The notes below the pieces were generated by a model that saw only the letters and a list, made by a program, of their open reading frames with translations, searched no databases and was not told the origin of the DNA. Of a stretch of DNA of 64,000 nucleotides, positions 8,212 through 17,826 are shown piece by piece. The position numbers and the translations under genes were made by a program. Origin of the DNA: CAIZGX01 sp046048875 (GTDB lineage Bacteria > Bacteroidota > Bacteroidia > Flavobacteriales_D > Sanyastnellaceae); assembly GCA_046048875.1 (NCBI GenBank), contig JBJOFG010000008.1:1-64000 (forward strand). The letters run 5' to 3'. Each line of letters opens with the position of its first letter. Position 1 is the first letter of the stretch.

Positions 8212-9720
8212 ATGTCAACTCAAAATGGTAAAGTAGTTCAAATTATTGGCCCTGTGGTAGATATCTCTTTCCCTGCTGGTCAAAAGCTTCCTAACATCTT
8301 AGATGCCCTTGCTATCAAGCGTGCTGGCGCCGACGATCTTATTCTAGAGTGCCAAAAGCACGTAGGAGAAGACACTGTTCGTGCTATCGCAATGGATGCA
8401 ACGGAAGGTCTTCAAAGAGGCGCTGAGGTTGTGGCTTTAGGGCGCAGCATCACTATGCCAACTGGAGATCAAATCAAAGGTCGTTTGTTCAACGTTGTTG
8501 GAAAAGCTATCGATGGTATCGGAGAAGTGAGCAACGAGAATGGTAACTCTATTCACCGTGCTGCCCCACGTTACGAAGATTTGTCTACTGCTACTGAGAT
8601 TCTTTTAACAGGTATTAAGGTAATTGACTTGATTGAGCCATACTCGAAGGGTGGTAAAATTGGATTGTTCGGTGGTGCCGGAGTAGGTAAGACCGTATTG
8701 ATCATGGAGTTGATCAACAACATCGCTAAAGCATACACAGGTCTTTCTGTATTTGCTGGTGTTGGTGAGCGTACTCGTGAAGGAAATGACTTGTTGCGCG
8801 AGATGATCGAATCTGGCGTTATTAAATATGGAGATGCATTCGTGCACGAAATGGAAAAAGGTGGATGGGATGTATCGAAAGTAGATATGAAAGCCCTTGC
8901 GGAGAGCCAAGCGACATTGGTGTTCGGACAAATGAATGAGCCTCCTGGAGCACGTGCGCGTGTGGCCTTGAGCGGTCTTTCAGTTGCTGAGTACTTCCGT
9001 GATGGAGATGAGCAATCAGGTGGACGTGATATCCTTTTCTTCATTGATAACATCTTCCGTTTCACCCAAGCGGGTTCTGAGGTATCGGCTCTTCTAGGTC
9101 GTATGCCATCTGCGGTAGGTTACCAACCAACATTGGCTTCCGAGATGGGAGCTATGCAAGAGCGTATCACTTCTACAAAGAGAGGATCTATCACTTCGGT
9201 TCAAGCGGTATACGTACCAGCGGATGACTTGACTGACCCTGCTCCTGCAACAACCTTCGCTCACTTAGATGCTACAACAGTATTGAGCCGTAAGATTGCC
9301 GAGTTAGGCATCTATCCAGCAGTAGATCCATTGGACTCTACTTCACGTATCTTGACTCCAGCGATTGTTGGTGACGAGCACTATCGTTGTGCTCAGCGTG
9401 TGAAAGGTATCCTTCAACGTTACAAAGAATTACAAGATATTATCGCGATCTTGGGTATGGACGAGTTATCAGAAGATGATAAATTGTCTGTATACCGCGC
9501 TCGTAAAGTGCAGCGTTTCTTGTCTCAGCCATTCCACGTGGCGGAGCAATTCACTGGTATCCCAGGGGTATTGGTTCCAATTGAAGAAACAATCAAAGGT
9601 TTCAACATGATCCTTGACGGTGAGTGTGATGAGTATCCAGAAGCTGCTTTCAACTTGAAAGGTACTATCGAAGAAGCTATTGAAGCTGGTAAGAAAATGT
9701 TGGCTGAAAACAAGAACTAA
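8212..9720 (+). CDS. atpD: F1Fo ATP synthase subunit beta
   Basis: A 502-residue protein of normal length for the family. It has the catalytic P-loop GGAGVGKT at residues 154-161, the ALLGRMPSAVGYQPTLA segment, and the conserved C-terminal FHVAEQFTG. It is the catalytic subunit of the F1 head and synthesises ATP from ADP and phosphate using the ion gradient. It is followed after 8 bases by atpC. The other subunits are not in this window, and a separate atpD-atpC pair is usual in Bacteroidota. The start is the ATG that directly precedes STQNGKVVQIIGPVVDI. Confidence 0.98.
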   Translation: MSTQNGKVVQIIGPVVDISFPAGQKLPNILDALAIKRAGADDLILECQKHVGEDTVRAIAMDATEGLQRGAEVVALGRSITMPTGDQIKGRLFNVVGKAIDGIGEVSNENGNSIHRAAPRYEDLSTATEILLTGIKVIDLIEPYSKGGKIGLFGGAGVGKTVLIMELINNIAKAYTGLSVFAGVGERTREGNDLLREMIESGVIKYGDAFVHEMEKGGWDVSKVDMKALAESQATLVFGQMNEPPGARARVALSGLSVAEYFRDGDEQSGGRDILFFIDNIFRFTQAGSEVSALLGRMPSAVGYQPTLASEMGAMQERITSTKRGSITSVQAVYVPADDLTDPAPATTFAHLDATTVLSRKIAELGIYPAVDPLDSTSRILTPAIVGDEHYRCAQRVKGILQRYKELQDIIAILGMDELSEDDKLSVYRARKVQRFLSQPFHVAEQFTGIPGVLVPIEETIKGFNMILDGECDEYPEAAFNLKGTIEEAIEAGKKMLAENKN

Positions 9721-9728
9721 GAGCAACT

Positions 9729-9965
9729 ATGCGCGTTGAAATAATTACCCCAGAAACCGTACTTTTCCAAGGAGAGGCAGAATATGTTTTTCTACCAGGA
9801 AGTTCAGGTGGGTTGGGAATCTTGAACAATCACGCTCCTTTAATTTCTTCATTGAAAAAAGGCAGTGTGCGCGTGAAGGATGCTCAAGGCAAAGAATTGA
9901 CTTTTGATGTGCTTGGTGGTACCGTTGAGGTATTGAATAACCAAGTAATGGTTTTAGCTGAATAA
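9729..9965 (+). CDS. atpC: F1Fo ATP synthase subunit epsilon (short form)
   Basis: A 78-residue protein that covers only the N-terminal beta-sandwich (VEIITPETVLFQGEAEYVFLPG; GGLGILNNHAPL). It lacks the C-terminal alpha-helical hairpin of the ~135-residue E. coli protein, the part that inhibits ATP hydrolysis. Short epsilon subunits are common in Bacteroidota, so this is not a truncation by mutation. It is co-transcribed with atpD. Confidence 0.95.
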   Translation: MRVEIITPETVLFQGEAEYVFLPGSSGGLGILNNHAPLISSLKKGSVRVKDAQGKELTFDVLGGTVEVLNNQVMVLAE

Positions 9966-9997
9966 TACTTCCATACAAGGAAGAATAATCTAACGTT

Positions 9998-11344
9998 ATG
10001 AATATTGAACAACTCAACACCGGCTCTCTTACTGGAGAGTTAAAGGTGACTCTTGACCCTATTGATTACAACGAGAACTACGAGACAGCACTTAAGACTT
10101 ATCGTAAGAGAGTTGAATTACCTGGATTTCGTAAAGGTGCAGTGCCTGCGTCTCTGGTAAAGCAACGCTTCGGAAAGTCATTATTGGCTGACGAAATCAA
10201 CCGTATGCTTCAAGAGGCAATCGGAAACTATGTTTCTGAAAATAAGCTTGAGTTGTTAGGAAGTCCAATTCCAAAAGAAGGAGATGACGTGGGTGATTGG
10301 GACAATCCTTCAACATTCACTTTCACGTATGAAATTGGTTTCGCACCAACGTTCGATTTGAATCTAGACAAGTCAAAGACTTTCACTAAACTGGAAGTAG
10401 ACGTGAATGAAGAGTTAATCTCTCGTCAAATGAAAGAGTATGCTCGTCGTCACGGACAATTGTCGAAGCCAGAAGTTACAGAGCCTGAAGACATGATTAT
10501 GGCTGAGATTGCTGAATTAAATGAAGACGGTTCAGTAAAAGAAGGCGGTGTTTCAAACAAGACGTCAATCTTCTTAGAGTACATCAAAGATGAAGGAACC
10601 AAATCATTGTTTGTTGGAAAGAACATCGGAGAAACAGCTGTTGTTGATCCATTCTTATTGAATGCAGATCACGAAGATCTTTCTCGTATGTTGGGTGTAA
10701 CTCACCACGAGCTTCACCACATCGATTCGAAATTCCAAGTTACAATTTCTGAAATTATGCGCATGGAACCTGCTGAGCTTAATCAAGAACTGTTTGATAA
10801 ATTGTTCGAACCAGGCACAGTTACTTCAGAAGAGCAAATGAAGGATCGTGTGAAAGCAGACTTAGTGGCTATGTTCGAGAAAGATTCAGAGTGGATGTTC
10901 AAACGCGATTTTGCAAAAGATATCGTGAACATGGTTTCTATTGAATTGCCAGACGAATTTTTGAAGCGTTTTATTCTTATGACTAACGAGAAGCCAATTG
11001 AAATGGCGCAGTTGGAAATGGAATACCCTGGGTATGCAAACGGATTGAAGTGGCAGTTAATCGAAAACAAAATCATCAAAGAAAACGAAATCAAAGTATC
11101 GGTTGACGATGCAATGGAATACGTGAAAGCTTCATTGGTAGATCGTTTCAAGTCATACGGAATGCCAGTCGACGAAGAGCGTTTAGATCAATTAGCAAAG
11201 CAAACACTTGCGAAGCAAGAAGAAGCAAAGAACGTTTACGACATGTTGTATGAAGATGGCGTTATGAAAGTGGTTCTAGCAAACTGTTCAGTGAAAGTTG
11301 AGCGTTTGGCCTACGAGGACTTTAAACACCGCGCGCAGCATTAA
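9998..11344 (+). CDS. tig: Trigger factor
   Basis: A 448-residue cytosolic ribosome-associated chaperone. The ribosome-binding signature GFRKGAVP is at residues 43-50. A central FKBP-like region (~150-240) and a helical C-terminal domain (~250-448) follow. Total length is normal. The PPIase region looks diverged, as in many Bacteroidota. It lies 32 bases after atpC, so read-through from the atp promoter is possible. A strong terminator follows at 11369-11394. Confidence 0.95.
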   Translation: MNIEQLNTGSLTGELKVTLDPIDYNENYETALKTYRKRVELPGFRKGAVPASLVKQRFGKSLLADEINRMLQEAIGNYVSENKLELLGSPIPKEGDDVGDWDNPSTFTFTYEIGFAPTFDLNLDKSKTFTKLEVDVNEELISRQMKEYARRHGQLSKPEVTEPEDMIMAEIAELNEDGSVKEGGVSNKTSIFLEYIKDEGTKSLFVGKNIGETAVVDPFLLNADHEDLSRMLGVTHHELHHIDSKFQVTISEIMRMEPAELNQELFDKLFEPGTVTSEEQMKDRVKADLVAMFEKDSEWMFKRDFAKDIVNMVSIELPDEFLKRFILMTNEKPIEMAQLEMEYPGYANGLKWQLIENKIIKENEIKVSVDDAMEYVKASLVDRFKSYGMPVDEERLDQLAKQTLAKQEEAKNVYDMLYEDGVMKVVLANCSVKVERLAYEDFKHRAQH

Positions 11345-11368
11345 AATAGAATTAGGTGAAAAAGAAAA

Positions 11369-11394
11369 ACCTCGGAATCTCCGAGGTTTTTTTT
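11369..11394 (+). terminator. Rho-independent terminator after tig
   Basis: Stem ACCTCGG / CCGAGGT (11369-11375 and 11381-11387) with loop AATCT, then an eight-T run. Flanking A's on the left also pair with the T's. Confidence 0.9.
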
Positions 11395-11413
11395 ATGAAT
11401 GTATCTTGAAGTT

Positions 11414-13102
11414 TTAATTCTGAATGAGCGCAATCTTTTCAAGAATTTCAGAAATTTCACGCTTCGCTGAAGCAATCTTTTTCTCGATCTCTTTACGCAT
11501 GCCTTCAGCACCTTTTCCGGTGAAGATGCCCATGTTGTTTTCGTATGATTTAATATCTCCTTTCAACTTGTCAATCTTGTCGCGAAGAATCATTTTCTCT
11601 CTGCTCAATCCTTTATCGCCTGTGGACTTGATGCTTTCAATGCGCGATTTGTAACGAGTCATGTCGGCTTCTTTACGATCTGCATTCAACTTACCATACT
11701 TATCGTCGAAGGCCGCTTTATGTCTAGCTTGCATTTTTGAGTAGTGCTCACGCGGCACATGACCAAGTGCTTGCCAACGCTCATTGAATAAACGCAACAT
11801 AGCGAGATCTTCATTTTTATTTCCTGAAAGAGGAGTGTTTTCAATTTCAGTCAACAATGCTTCTTTCAAACGCAAGTTCTCTTCTTGAATACCCGTTAAC
11901 TCACCGAAGTGTTCTTTCTTTCTTTGGAAGAATACATCGCAAGCGGAACGGAAACGTTGCCAAAGCTTTTGCTCTTCTTTCGGATCAGCACCACCAACTT
12001 GCTTCCACTTGTCTTGAAGTTTTTTTATTCCTTCTGTAGCCGTTTTCCAATCGGTGCTGTCTTGAAGCGTTTTCGCTTCGTTTATTAAAGTCTCTTTCGC
12101 TTTTTTGTTTTTCTCGTAAACTTCTTTACGCGATTCAAAGTAGTTGCCGCGCTTAGTAAAGAATAAATCACAAAGGCCTCTGAACTCTTGCCAAATTTCT
12201 TCGTTCTCTTTTTTCTTCACCCAACCAATGGTCTTCCATTCTTCTTGAAGTTTTAAAACTTCTTCCGTCCATTTATTCCAACTATTACTTTGTGAAAGAT
12301 CTAATTCAAGAATCTCTTTCATGCGTTGAATGAGAACCGTCTTCTTCGCTAAATTCTCGTTGCTACTTGCGCTCAACGCATCATAATGAGCTTGGATACG
12401 CTCTTGCTCCACACGAAGAATTCCGAAGAAGTCATCTCCCATTTTCTGGAAAGTTTCTTTCGGAGAAGGACCAATTTGCATCCACTCGCGTTGAAGCTTT
12501 CGCACTTCAACTTCCAACTCATTAATCGACTCAATAGCTGCAAGTCCTTTGGCTTGCTCCATCAACTCTTCCTTCAGCTTCTGATTAACTTTTAAATCGT
12601 TTGCTTGAAGTTCTTTGTAGATGTTAATGTGGTAGAAAAAATCTTGATTCGCTTTGTGCCAACGTTCAATGAGCGCAGGGTATTTATCTCCCGGCACGTC
12701 TCCCGTATTGTCCCAATATTCTTTAATTTCTTTTTGTAGTGAAAAAGCCTTTCCAATATTTTCTTCATTCTTCGAAAGTCTTTCCATGCGATCACACAAG
12801 TCAGATTTAATTTCGAAGTTTCTCGAACGCTCTTGCGCCAAAGCTTTGCCAGCAATTTGAATTTTGTCTTCGTATTCTTTCAGTAGTTCTTGCAACGTGC
12901 CTTCAAGTTCATGAGGCGTATAAACGAAATCAACTTCAGCACCCTCAGCATTTTCAGTCTTGAATTGTTCCCATTGCAACTGACGTTCTTTCACGCTTTC
13001 TGCTTTCCAATTACTGCGAATATTTTTTACTTGATCACGCACCAGCATAATATCTTCAGCCTGAAGTAAGTCGCGCAATTGGCCTATTAATTCCTCTTTC
13101 AT
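11414..13102 (-). CDS. DUF349 domain-containing protein
   Basis: A 562-residue, highly charged, alpha-helical protein with no signal peptide. About four to five DUF349 units are seen, each with a W-x2-hydrophobic-G core followed by a helix with FF or FD: EWMQIG, EWKTIG, KWKQVG and RWQALG. The family's molecular function is unknown; a DNA/RNA-related role has been suggested for some members. The C-terminal ~100 residues are coiled-coil-like. It is monocistronic, facing tig tail-to-tail. Confidence 0.88.
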   Translation of the reverse strand: MKEELIGQLRDLLQAEDIMLVRDQVKNIRSNWKAESVKERQLQWEQFKTENAEGAEVDFVYTPHELEGTLQELLKEYEDKIQIAGKALAQERSRNFEIKSDLCDRMERLSKNEENIGKAFSLQKEIKEYWDNTGDVPGDKYPALIERWHKANQDFFYHINIYKELQANDLKVNQKLKEELMEQAKGLAAIESINELEVEVRKLQREWMQIGPSPKETFQKMGDDFFGILRVEQERIQAHYDALSASSNENLAKKTVLIQRMKEILELDLSQSNSWNKWTEEVLKLQEEWKTIGWVKKKENEEIWQEFRGLCDLFFTKRGNYFESRKEVYEKNKKAKETLINEAKTLQDSTDWKTATEGIKKLQDKWKQVGGADPKEEQKLWQRFRSACDVFFQRKKEHFGELTGIQEENLRLKEALLTEIENTPLSGNKNEDLAMLRLFNERWQALGHVPREHYSKMQARHKAAFDDKYGKLNADRKEADMTRYKSRIESIKSTGDKGLSREKMILRDKIDKLKGDIKSYENNMGIFTGKGAEGMRKEIEKKIASAKREISEILEKIALIQN

Positions 13103-13123
13103 TTTTATTCTTCGATTCTCTCA

Positions 13124-13131
13124 CAAATTTA
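13124..13131 (-). promoter_or_regulatory. -7 promoter element (TAAATTTG) for the DUF349 gene
   Basis: A perfect TAnnTTTG on the minus strand, about 21 bases before the ATG at 13102. No clear -33 TTG at standard spacing. Confidence 0.5.
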
Positions 13132-13198
13132 ACAAAGAAATTTTATAAATCCTCTGAACAATTCTCTCGAAACCAAGGATTCACTATAATTTAGAACC

Positions 13199-13690
13199 AT
13201 GCAAAATGAGGCACCAATAGACATTTCAAAATGTCGCTTGAAAATTCAACGGTACTGCGATAAAGCAGAGCGTGCGCCTTTCGATGTAGAAAAGAAATTG
13301 ATACAATGGGGCGTGTGGCCGAACGATCGTCAAAGCCTAATGGCTGAATTGATTTCGTTGAATTTGTTGAACGAGTCTCGATTCGCTTCAGCTTTCGCAC
13401 ACGACCATTTCGAATTTCGAAAATGGAGTAAGCGGAAAATAGAGATGCATTTGAAAGCGAAGAGAGTTTCAGCCAGAAACATTCAAGATGCGATTCGAAA
13501 TTTACCGAATGACGGTGATGTTATTCAGATTCGCTTGCAAATTCCTTCCCTGCAAAAAAAATATGAAAAGAAAGGAAGGTTGAAAAATCAGTATGTCGCA
13601 AAAGCCTTGATTCGAAAGGGTTTTTCAACGGATGAAGTCTTTAAAGTACTTCGTGAAATGAACGAAAGTTTTGAGTCGTTTTTGGATTAA
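13199..13690 (+). CDS. recX: RecX family regulatory protein
   Basis: A 163-residue, basic, helical protein with the RecX repeat pattern: AERAPFDVEKKLIQWGV, then LNLLNESRFASAFAHDHF, then FRKWSKRKIEMHLKAKRVS, and a final YVAKALIRKGFSTDEVFKVL. RecX modulates RecA filament activity. recA is not in the window. A TAATTTAG element (13187-13194) ends four bases before the ATG, suggesting a leaderless or nearly leaderless mRNA. It is followed by prfB after a 35-base gap. Confidence 0.88.
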   Translation: MQNEAPIDISKCRLKIQRYCDKAERAPFDVEKKLIQWGVWPNDRQSLMAELISLNLLNESRFASAFAHDHFEFRKWSKRKIEMHLKAKRVSARNIQDAIRNLPNDGDVIQIRLQIPSLQKKYEKKGRLKNQYVAKALIRKGFSTDEVFKVLREMNESFESFLD

Positions 13691-13696
13691 TTGACG

Positions 13697-13704
13697 TACT
13701 TTCG
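13697..13704 (+). promoter_or_regulatory. -7 promoter element (TACTTTCG) for prfB
   Basis: TACTTTCG differs from TAnnTTTG at one position and lies 21 bases before the prfB ATG. A TTG at 13671-13673 could be the -33 element with a long spacer of 23 bases. Confidence 0.45.
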
Positions 13705-13725
13705 CGCTATAAAATTTCATTCAAG

Positions 13726-14845
13726 ATGGCGATAACAATTGACGCGATCAACGAACTGAAAGAGCGCACGAGAGCGCTCGGGAGGTATCTTTGACGTGGA
13801 GGTAAAACTCCTCCAAATTCGTGAAGACGAAAAACTAACGCAAGACCCCGACTTTTGGAACGATCCGAAAAAAGCCGAGGCAACCATGAAGCAAATCCGC
13901 AATAAGAAATTGTGGACCGATGCTTTTCAAAAATGTCAATCTGCGGTTGACGACACCCAGGTGCTTTATGAATTTTTCAAAGAAGGTGAAGTAGACGAAG
14001 CTGAACTCGACGAGCAATACAAAATTGCTTCAACAGAGTTGGAAGAGCTTGAGTTTAAAAACATGCTTTCTGCGGAAGAAGATAATCTAAGTGCAGTTCT
14101 TCAAATTACAGCCGGTGCAGGTGGTACAGAGAGTTGCGATTGGGCAAGTATGCTCATGCGCATGTACATCATGTGGGGTGAAAAGAACGGTTACAAAGTA
14201 AAAGAACTAGATCTTCAAGAAGGAGATGTTGCGGGTGTTAAACAATGCACACTCGAATTCGAAGGTCCTTTTGCATTCGGTATGCTGAAGGGTGAAAACG
14301 GCGTGCATCGTTTGGTGCGTATTTCGCCATTCGATTCAAACGCGAAGCGTCACACGTCGTTCGTGAGTGTCTATGTGTATCCGCTTGTAGACGATACCAT
14401 TGACATTCACATTAACCCAGCCGATATTTCTTGGGATACTTTCCGTTCGGGTGGTGCTGGTGGACAAAACGTAAACAAGGTAGAAACCGGAGTTCGCTTG
14501 AAGCACAAGCCTTCTGGAATCATCATTGACAATACCGAAACACGTTCACAGCTTCAGAACAAAGAGAAGGCTTTGCAGTTGTTGAAGTCGCAATTATTCG
14601 AAGCTGAATTGGCGAAGCGTCACGCTGCACGCGACGAAATTGAAGCAGGAAAAAAGAAAATCGAATGGGGTTCTCAAATTCGAAATTACGTCATGCAGCC
14701 GTATAAATTGGTGAAGGATGTTCGAACAGGTGAAGAAACCAGCGATGTAGAAAAAGTAATGAATGGTGAAATTGATAATTTCTTGAAGGCCTTTTTAATG
14801 GGACAAGGGAAAGGAGTTCAGCATTCCGATAATGACGATTTATAA
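13726..14845 (+). CDS. prfB: Peptide chain release factor 2 (programmed +1 frameshift)
   Basis: Translation starts at ATG 13726. The zero frame runs 22 codons to CTT followed by an in-frame TGA at 13792-13794. The site CTT TGA C, preceded by GGGAGG (13780-13785) and TAT, is the classical RF2 frameshift site. Slipping one base forward continues as GAC GTG GAG in the frame that begins at 13796. The product is about 372 residues, normal for RF2. Codon-recognition tripeptide SPF is at residues 200-202 and the peptidyl-hydrolysis GGQ at 245-247, within SGGAGGQNVNKVETG. RF2 terminates at UGA and UAA and autoregulates through this frameshift. fumC starts 19 bases after the stop. Confidence 0.95.
13780..13795 (+). 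promoter_or_regulatory. prfB +1 programmed frameshift signal
   Basis: GGGAGG (Shine-Dalgarno-like stimulator), TAT spacer, CTT slippery codon, TGA stop and following C. This matches the arrangement in E. coli prfB, with GGG AGG in place of AGG GGG. Confidence 0.93.
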
Positions 14846-14864
14846 TTTAATAGTTAATACCATC

Positions 14865-16268
14865 ATGGAAAATTTTCGTATTGAAAAAGACACAATGGGT
14901 GAAGTGAAAGTGCCCGCAAACGTTTATTGGGGAGCACAAACGGAGCGCTCTAGAAATAATTTTAAAATTGGTCCAGAGGCAAGCATGCCGAAGGAAATCA
15001 TTAAGGCTTTCGGTACATTGAAGAAAGCTGCAGCTCACGCTAATTGCGAGCTTGGCGTATTGCCTGTTGAAAAGCGCGATGCAATTTCTGCAGTGTGCGA
15101 TGAAATTGTTCGTGGTGAATTGTTTGATCAATTTCCATTGGTCATCTGGCAAACAGGTTCAGGTACACAAAGCAACATGAACGTAAACGAAGTGGTTGCA
15201 AACCGCGCACACGTTTTAGCAGGCGGACAGTTGGGTGAAGGGCAAATGTTGTTGAATCCAAATGACGACGTGAATAAGTCACAATCGTCTAACGATACGT
15301 ATCCAACTGCCATGCACATGGCCGCTTACGAGGCGGTGGTGAAAGTGACTATCCCAGGTGTTACACAATTGAGAAACACGTTGGCTGCAAAGTCAAAGGA
15401 ATTCATGAACGTAGTGAAGATTGGACGCACGCACTTGATGGACGCTACGCCAGTGACTTTGGGACAAGAGTTAAGTGGATACGTGGCGCAATTGGATCAC
15501 GGACTTCGCGCATTGAACAATACGCTTTCTCACTTGGGTGAATTAGCGTTGGGTGGAACAGCTGTAGGAACAGGTATCAACACCCCTGAAGGATATTCAG
15601 AATTGGTAGCGGCGAAAATTGCGGAATTCAGTGGTCTTCCATTTCAAACCGCTCCGAATAAATTTGAGGCATTAGCAGCACACGATGGTATCGTTGAAAC
15701 ACACGGTGCGTTGAAGCAATTAGCCGTTTCATTGAATAAAATCGCGAACGACATTCGCATGATGGCAAGCGGACCTCGCAGTGGAATTGGTGAAATTTTT
15801 ATTCCTGAAAATGAACCAGGTTCTTCAATCATGCCGGGTAAAGTGAATCCAACACAATGCGAAGCGTTAACGATGGTTTGCACGCAAGTAATGGGTAACG
15901 ATGTAGCCATTACAGTGGGTGGAACTCAAGGTCACTACGAGCTAAACGTATTCAAACCAATGATGGCAGCTAACTTCTTGCAAAGTGCTATTTTATTGGG
16001 AGACGCATGTGTTTCTTTCGATGTGAATTGCGCAATTGGTATTGAACCGAACTACACGCGTATCGATGAGCTGGTGAACAATTCATTGATGTTAGTGACT
16101 TCATTAAATACAAAAATCGGGTATTACAAAGCGGCGGAAATTGCTAAGACTGCTCACAAAAACGGAACGACTCTTCGTGAGGAAGCGATTCGTTTAGGAC
16201 ATGTGACTGCTGAAGAGTACGACGAGATTGTGGTGCCTTCTAAAATGGTTGGAAAACTTCCAAAATAA
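14865..16268 (+). CDS. fumC: Class II fumarate hydratase
   Basis: A 467-residue protein from ATG 14865 (MENFRIEKDTMGEVKVPAN), which matches the family N-terminus; the frame is open 11 codons further upstream but without homology and overlapping prfB. Signatures are GSGTQSNMNVNEV, TAPNKFEALAAHDG and GSSIMPGKVNP (from residue 319), the last being the lyase-superfamily catalytic loop. It interconverts fumarate and malate in the TCA cycle. Aconitase lies elsewhere in this window. Confidence 0.96.
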   Translation: MENFRIEKDTMGEVKVPANVYWGAQTERSRNNFKIGPEASMPKEIIKAFGTLKKAAAHANCELGVLPVEKRDAISAVCDEIVRGELFDQFPLVIWQTGSGTQSNMNVNEVVANRAHVLAGGQLGEGQMLLNPNDDVNKSQSSNDTYPTAMHMAAYEAVVKVTIPGVTQLRNTLAAKSKEFMNVVKIGRTHLMDATPVTLGQELSGYVAQLDHGLRALNNTLSHLGELALGGTAVGTGINTPEGYSELVAAKIAEFSGLPFQTAPNKFEALAAHDGIVETHGALKQLAVSLNKIANDIRMMASGPRSGIGEIFIPENEPGSSIMPGKVNPTQCEALTMVCTQVMGNDVAITVGGTQGHYELNVFKPMMAANFLQSAILLGDACVSFDVNCAIGIEPNYTRIDELVNNSLMLVTSLNTKIGYYKAAEIAKTAHKNGTTLREEAIRLGHVTAEEYDEIVVPSKMVGKLPK

Positions 16269-16285
16269 TTTGATACTTTTAGTAC

Positions 16286-17380
16286 ATGACTGATATTTCA
16301 AAAAACTACTGTGTAATCATGGCAGGAGGAGTTGGTTCTCGCTTCTGGCCAATGAGCCGCACAGCTTTCCCAAAACAGTTTCATGATATTCTTGGAACAG
16401 GACGCACGCTCATTCAAATGACGTACGATCGCTTTTTACCGATTGTTCCGAAAGTAAATATTTTGGTGGTTACCAACGAACGTTACAAGGCGCTCGTATT
16501 GGAGCAATTGCCAGACCTTCAGCCTGAACAGGTTTTGTGTGAACCATTCATGCGCAACACGGCTCCATGCGTAGCTTATTCAGCGTTTTGGATTGCAGAG
16601 CGAACGCCCGATGCAAACATCGTTGTTGCACCAAGTGATCACTTGATTACTCGTGAAGCTTCATTCATTGAAGATATTCAAATTAGCATGAATCAAGCGA
16701 ACAAGTCAGGGAATTTAGTAACGCTTGGAATTAAGCCTACTCGCCCCGACACTGGCTACGGCTACATTCAATGGGCCGATGCGAAAGAGGTAGACAATGA
16801 TCGTGTGAAGAAGGTAAAAACCTTCACCGAAAAACCAAATTTGGAATTGGCGAAGGACTTCATTGAAAGCGGTGATTTCTATTGGAATTCTGGAATCTTT
16901 GTGTGGACATTGGATTCAATCTTGAAGGCTTTCCAAAGCCATCTTCCAGAAATGTATTCGCAATTTGAAGAGGGAAAAGGGAAATACGGAACTGCAGAAG
17001 AGGCAGCATTCATTAACAACATGTACAGCAGTTGCGAAAACATTAGTATCGATTACGGTATTATGGAAAAAGCAAAAAATGTAAATGTTGTCTTAAGCGA
17101 TTTCGGATGGAGCGACCTAGGAACATGGGGTTCTTTGCATACACAATTGTCTTCAGACGAACACAACAACGGTGTAGTCGGAGAGAATGTTATGCTTTAC
17201 AATTGTTCAGACAGTGTTGTGCATGTAGGGGGAGAAAAGCTGGTCGTGTTGCACGGATTGAACGGTTACATTGTAGTTGACACCGGAGTTTCATTGTTGG
17301 TTTGTAAGAAGGAAGACGAACAAAAGATTAAGCAGTTCGTTAACGACATTAAGATTAACAAAGGCGAATCATGGGTATAG
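16286..17380 (+). CDS. manC: Mannose-1-phosphate guanylyltransferase
   Basis: A 364-residue protein with the nucleotidyltransferase signature GGVGSRFWPMSRTAFPKQF beginning at residue 14, plus FMRNTAPCVAY, PSDHLI and FTEKP. It makes GDP-mannose from GTP and mannose-1-phosphate for polysaccharide or glycoprotein synthesis. It lacks the C-terminal isomerase domain of bifunctional enzymes, and the length is that of the monofunctional form. A TACTTTTA-like element ends a few bases before the ATG. The last 10 bases overlap the TonB-C gene. Confidence 0.94.
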   Translation: MTDISKNYCVIMAGGVGSRFWPMSRTAFPKQFHDILGTGRTLIQMTYDRFLPIVPKVNILVVTNERYKALVLEQLPDLQPEQVLCEPFMRNTAPCVAYSAFWIAERTPDANIVVAPSDHLITREASFIEDIQISMNQANKSGNLVTLGIKPTRPDTGYGYIQWADAKEVDNDRVKKVKTFTEKPNLELAKDFIESGDFYWNSGIFVWTLDSILKAFQSHLPEMYSQFEEGKGKYGTAEEAAFINNMYSSCENISIDYGIMEKAKNVNVVLSDFGWSDLGTWGSLHTQLSSDEHNNGVVGENVMLYNCSDSVVHVGGEKLVVLHGLNGYIVVDTGVSLLVCKKEDEQKIKQFVNDIKINKGESWV

Positions 17381-17823
17381 TGAAATATATCTTTTCGGTT
17401 TTGTTTGTTGTGAGTGCTTTTTATTGCGCTGCGCAACCCGATCCCGATCCAATTCCGATGCCGGACCCTCCTCAACCTCCCGGTATTCAGATTGAAGAGC
17501 CTACGATTTTTCCGGAAATCATGCCTGCATATCCGGGAGGCGAAAAACAACTAATGAAAGATATTTTCGACAACTTGGTTTTCCCTCAAGTGTGTGTTGA
17601 CAATGATTTTGGAGGTAAGGTATACGTTCGATTTGTTGTAGAAAAGAATGGCAAAATTTCAAATATCACTGTATTGAAACAACCACAAGGAGATCTCGGA
17701 AAAGTATTGGCTAAGGAAGCGATCCGAGTAGTTAGAAATTTAAAAGACTTTACTCCAGGCACCATGAATGGTGAGCCGAAACGAGTGTATTACACACTGC
17801 CGATCAATTTTCATTTACAATAA
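17371..17823 (+). CDS. Secreted TonB C-terminal domain protein
   Basis: A 150-residue protein. Residues 1-21 are a signal peptide (ending CAAQ). A short Pro/Asp-rich stretch (PDPDPIPMPDPPQPPG) follows, then a TonB_C domain: YPGGEKQLMKDIFDNLVFP ... GKVYVRFVVEKNGKISNITVLKQ ... VVRNLKDFTPGTMNGEPKRVYYTLPINF. It has no stable membrane anchor of the full TonB type, so it is unlikely to be the main energy transducer. Its start lies inside the manC end, in a different frame (10-base overlap), implying translational coupling. Confidence 0.82.
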   Translation: MGIVKYIFSVLFVVSAFYCAAQPDPDPIPMPDPPQPPGIQIEEPTIFPEIMPAYPGGEKQLMKDIFDNLVFPQVCVDNDFGGKVYVRFVVEKNGKISNITVLKQPQGDLGKVLAKEAIRVVRNLKDFTPGTMNGEPKRVYYTLPINFHLQ

Positions 17824-17826
17824 TTT

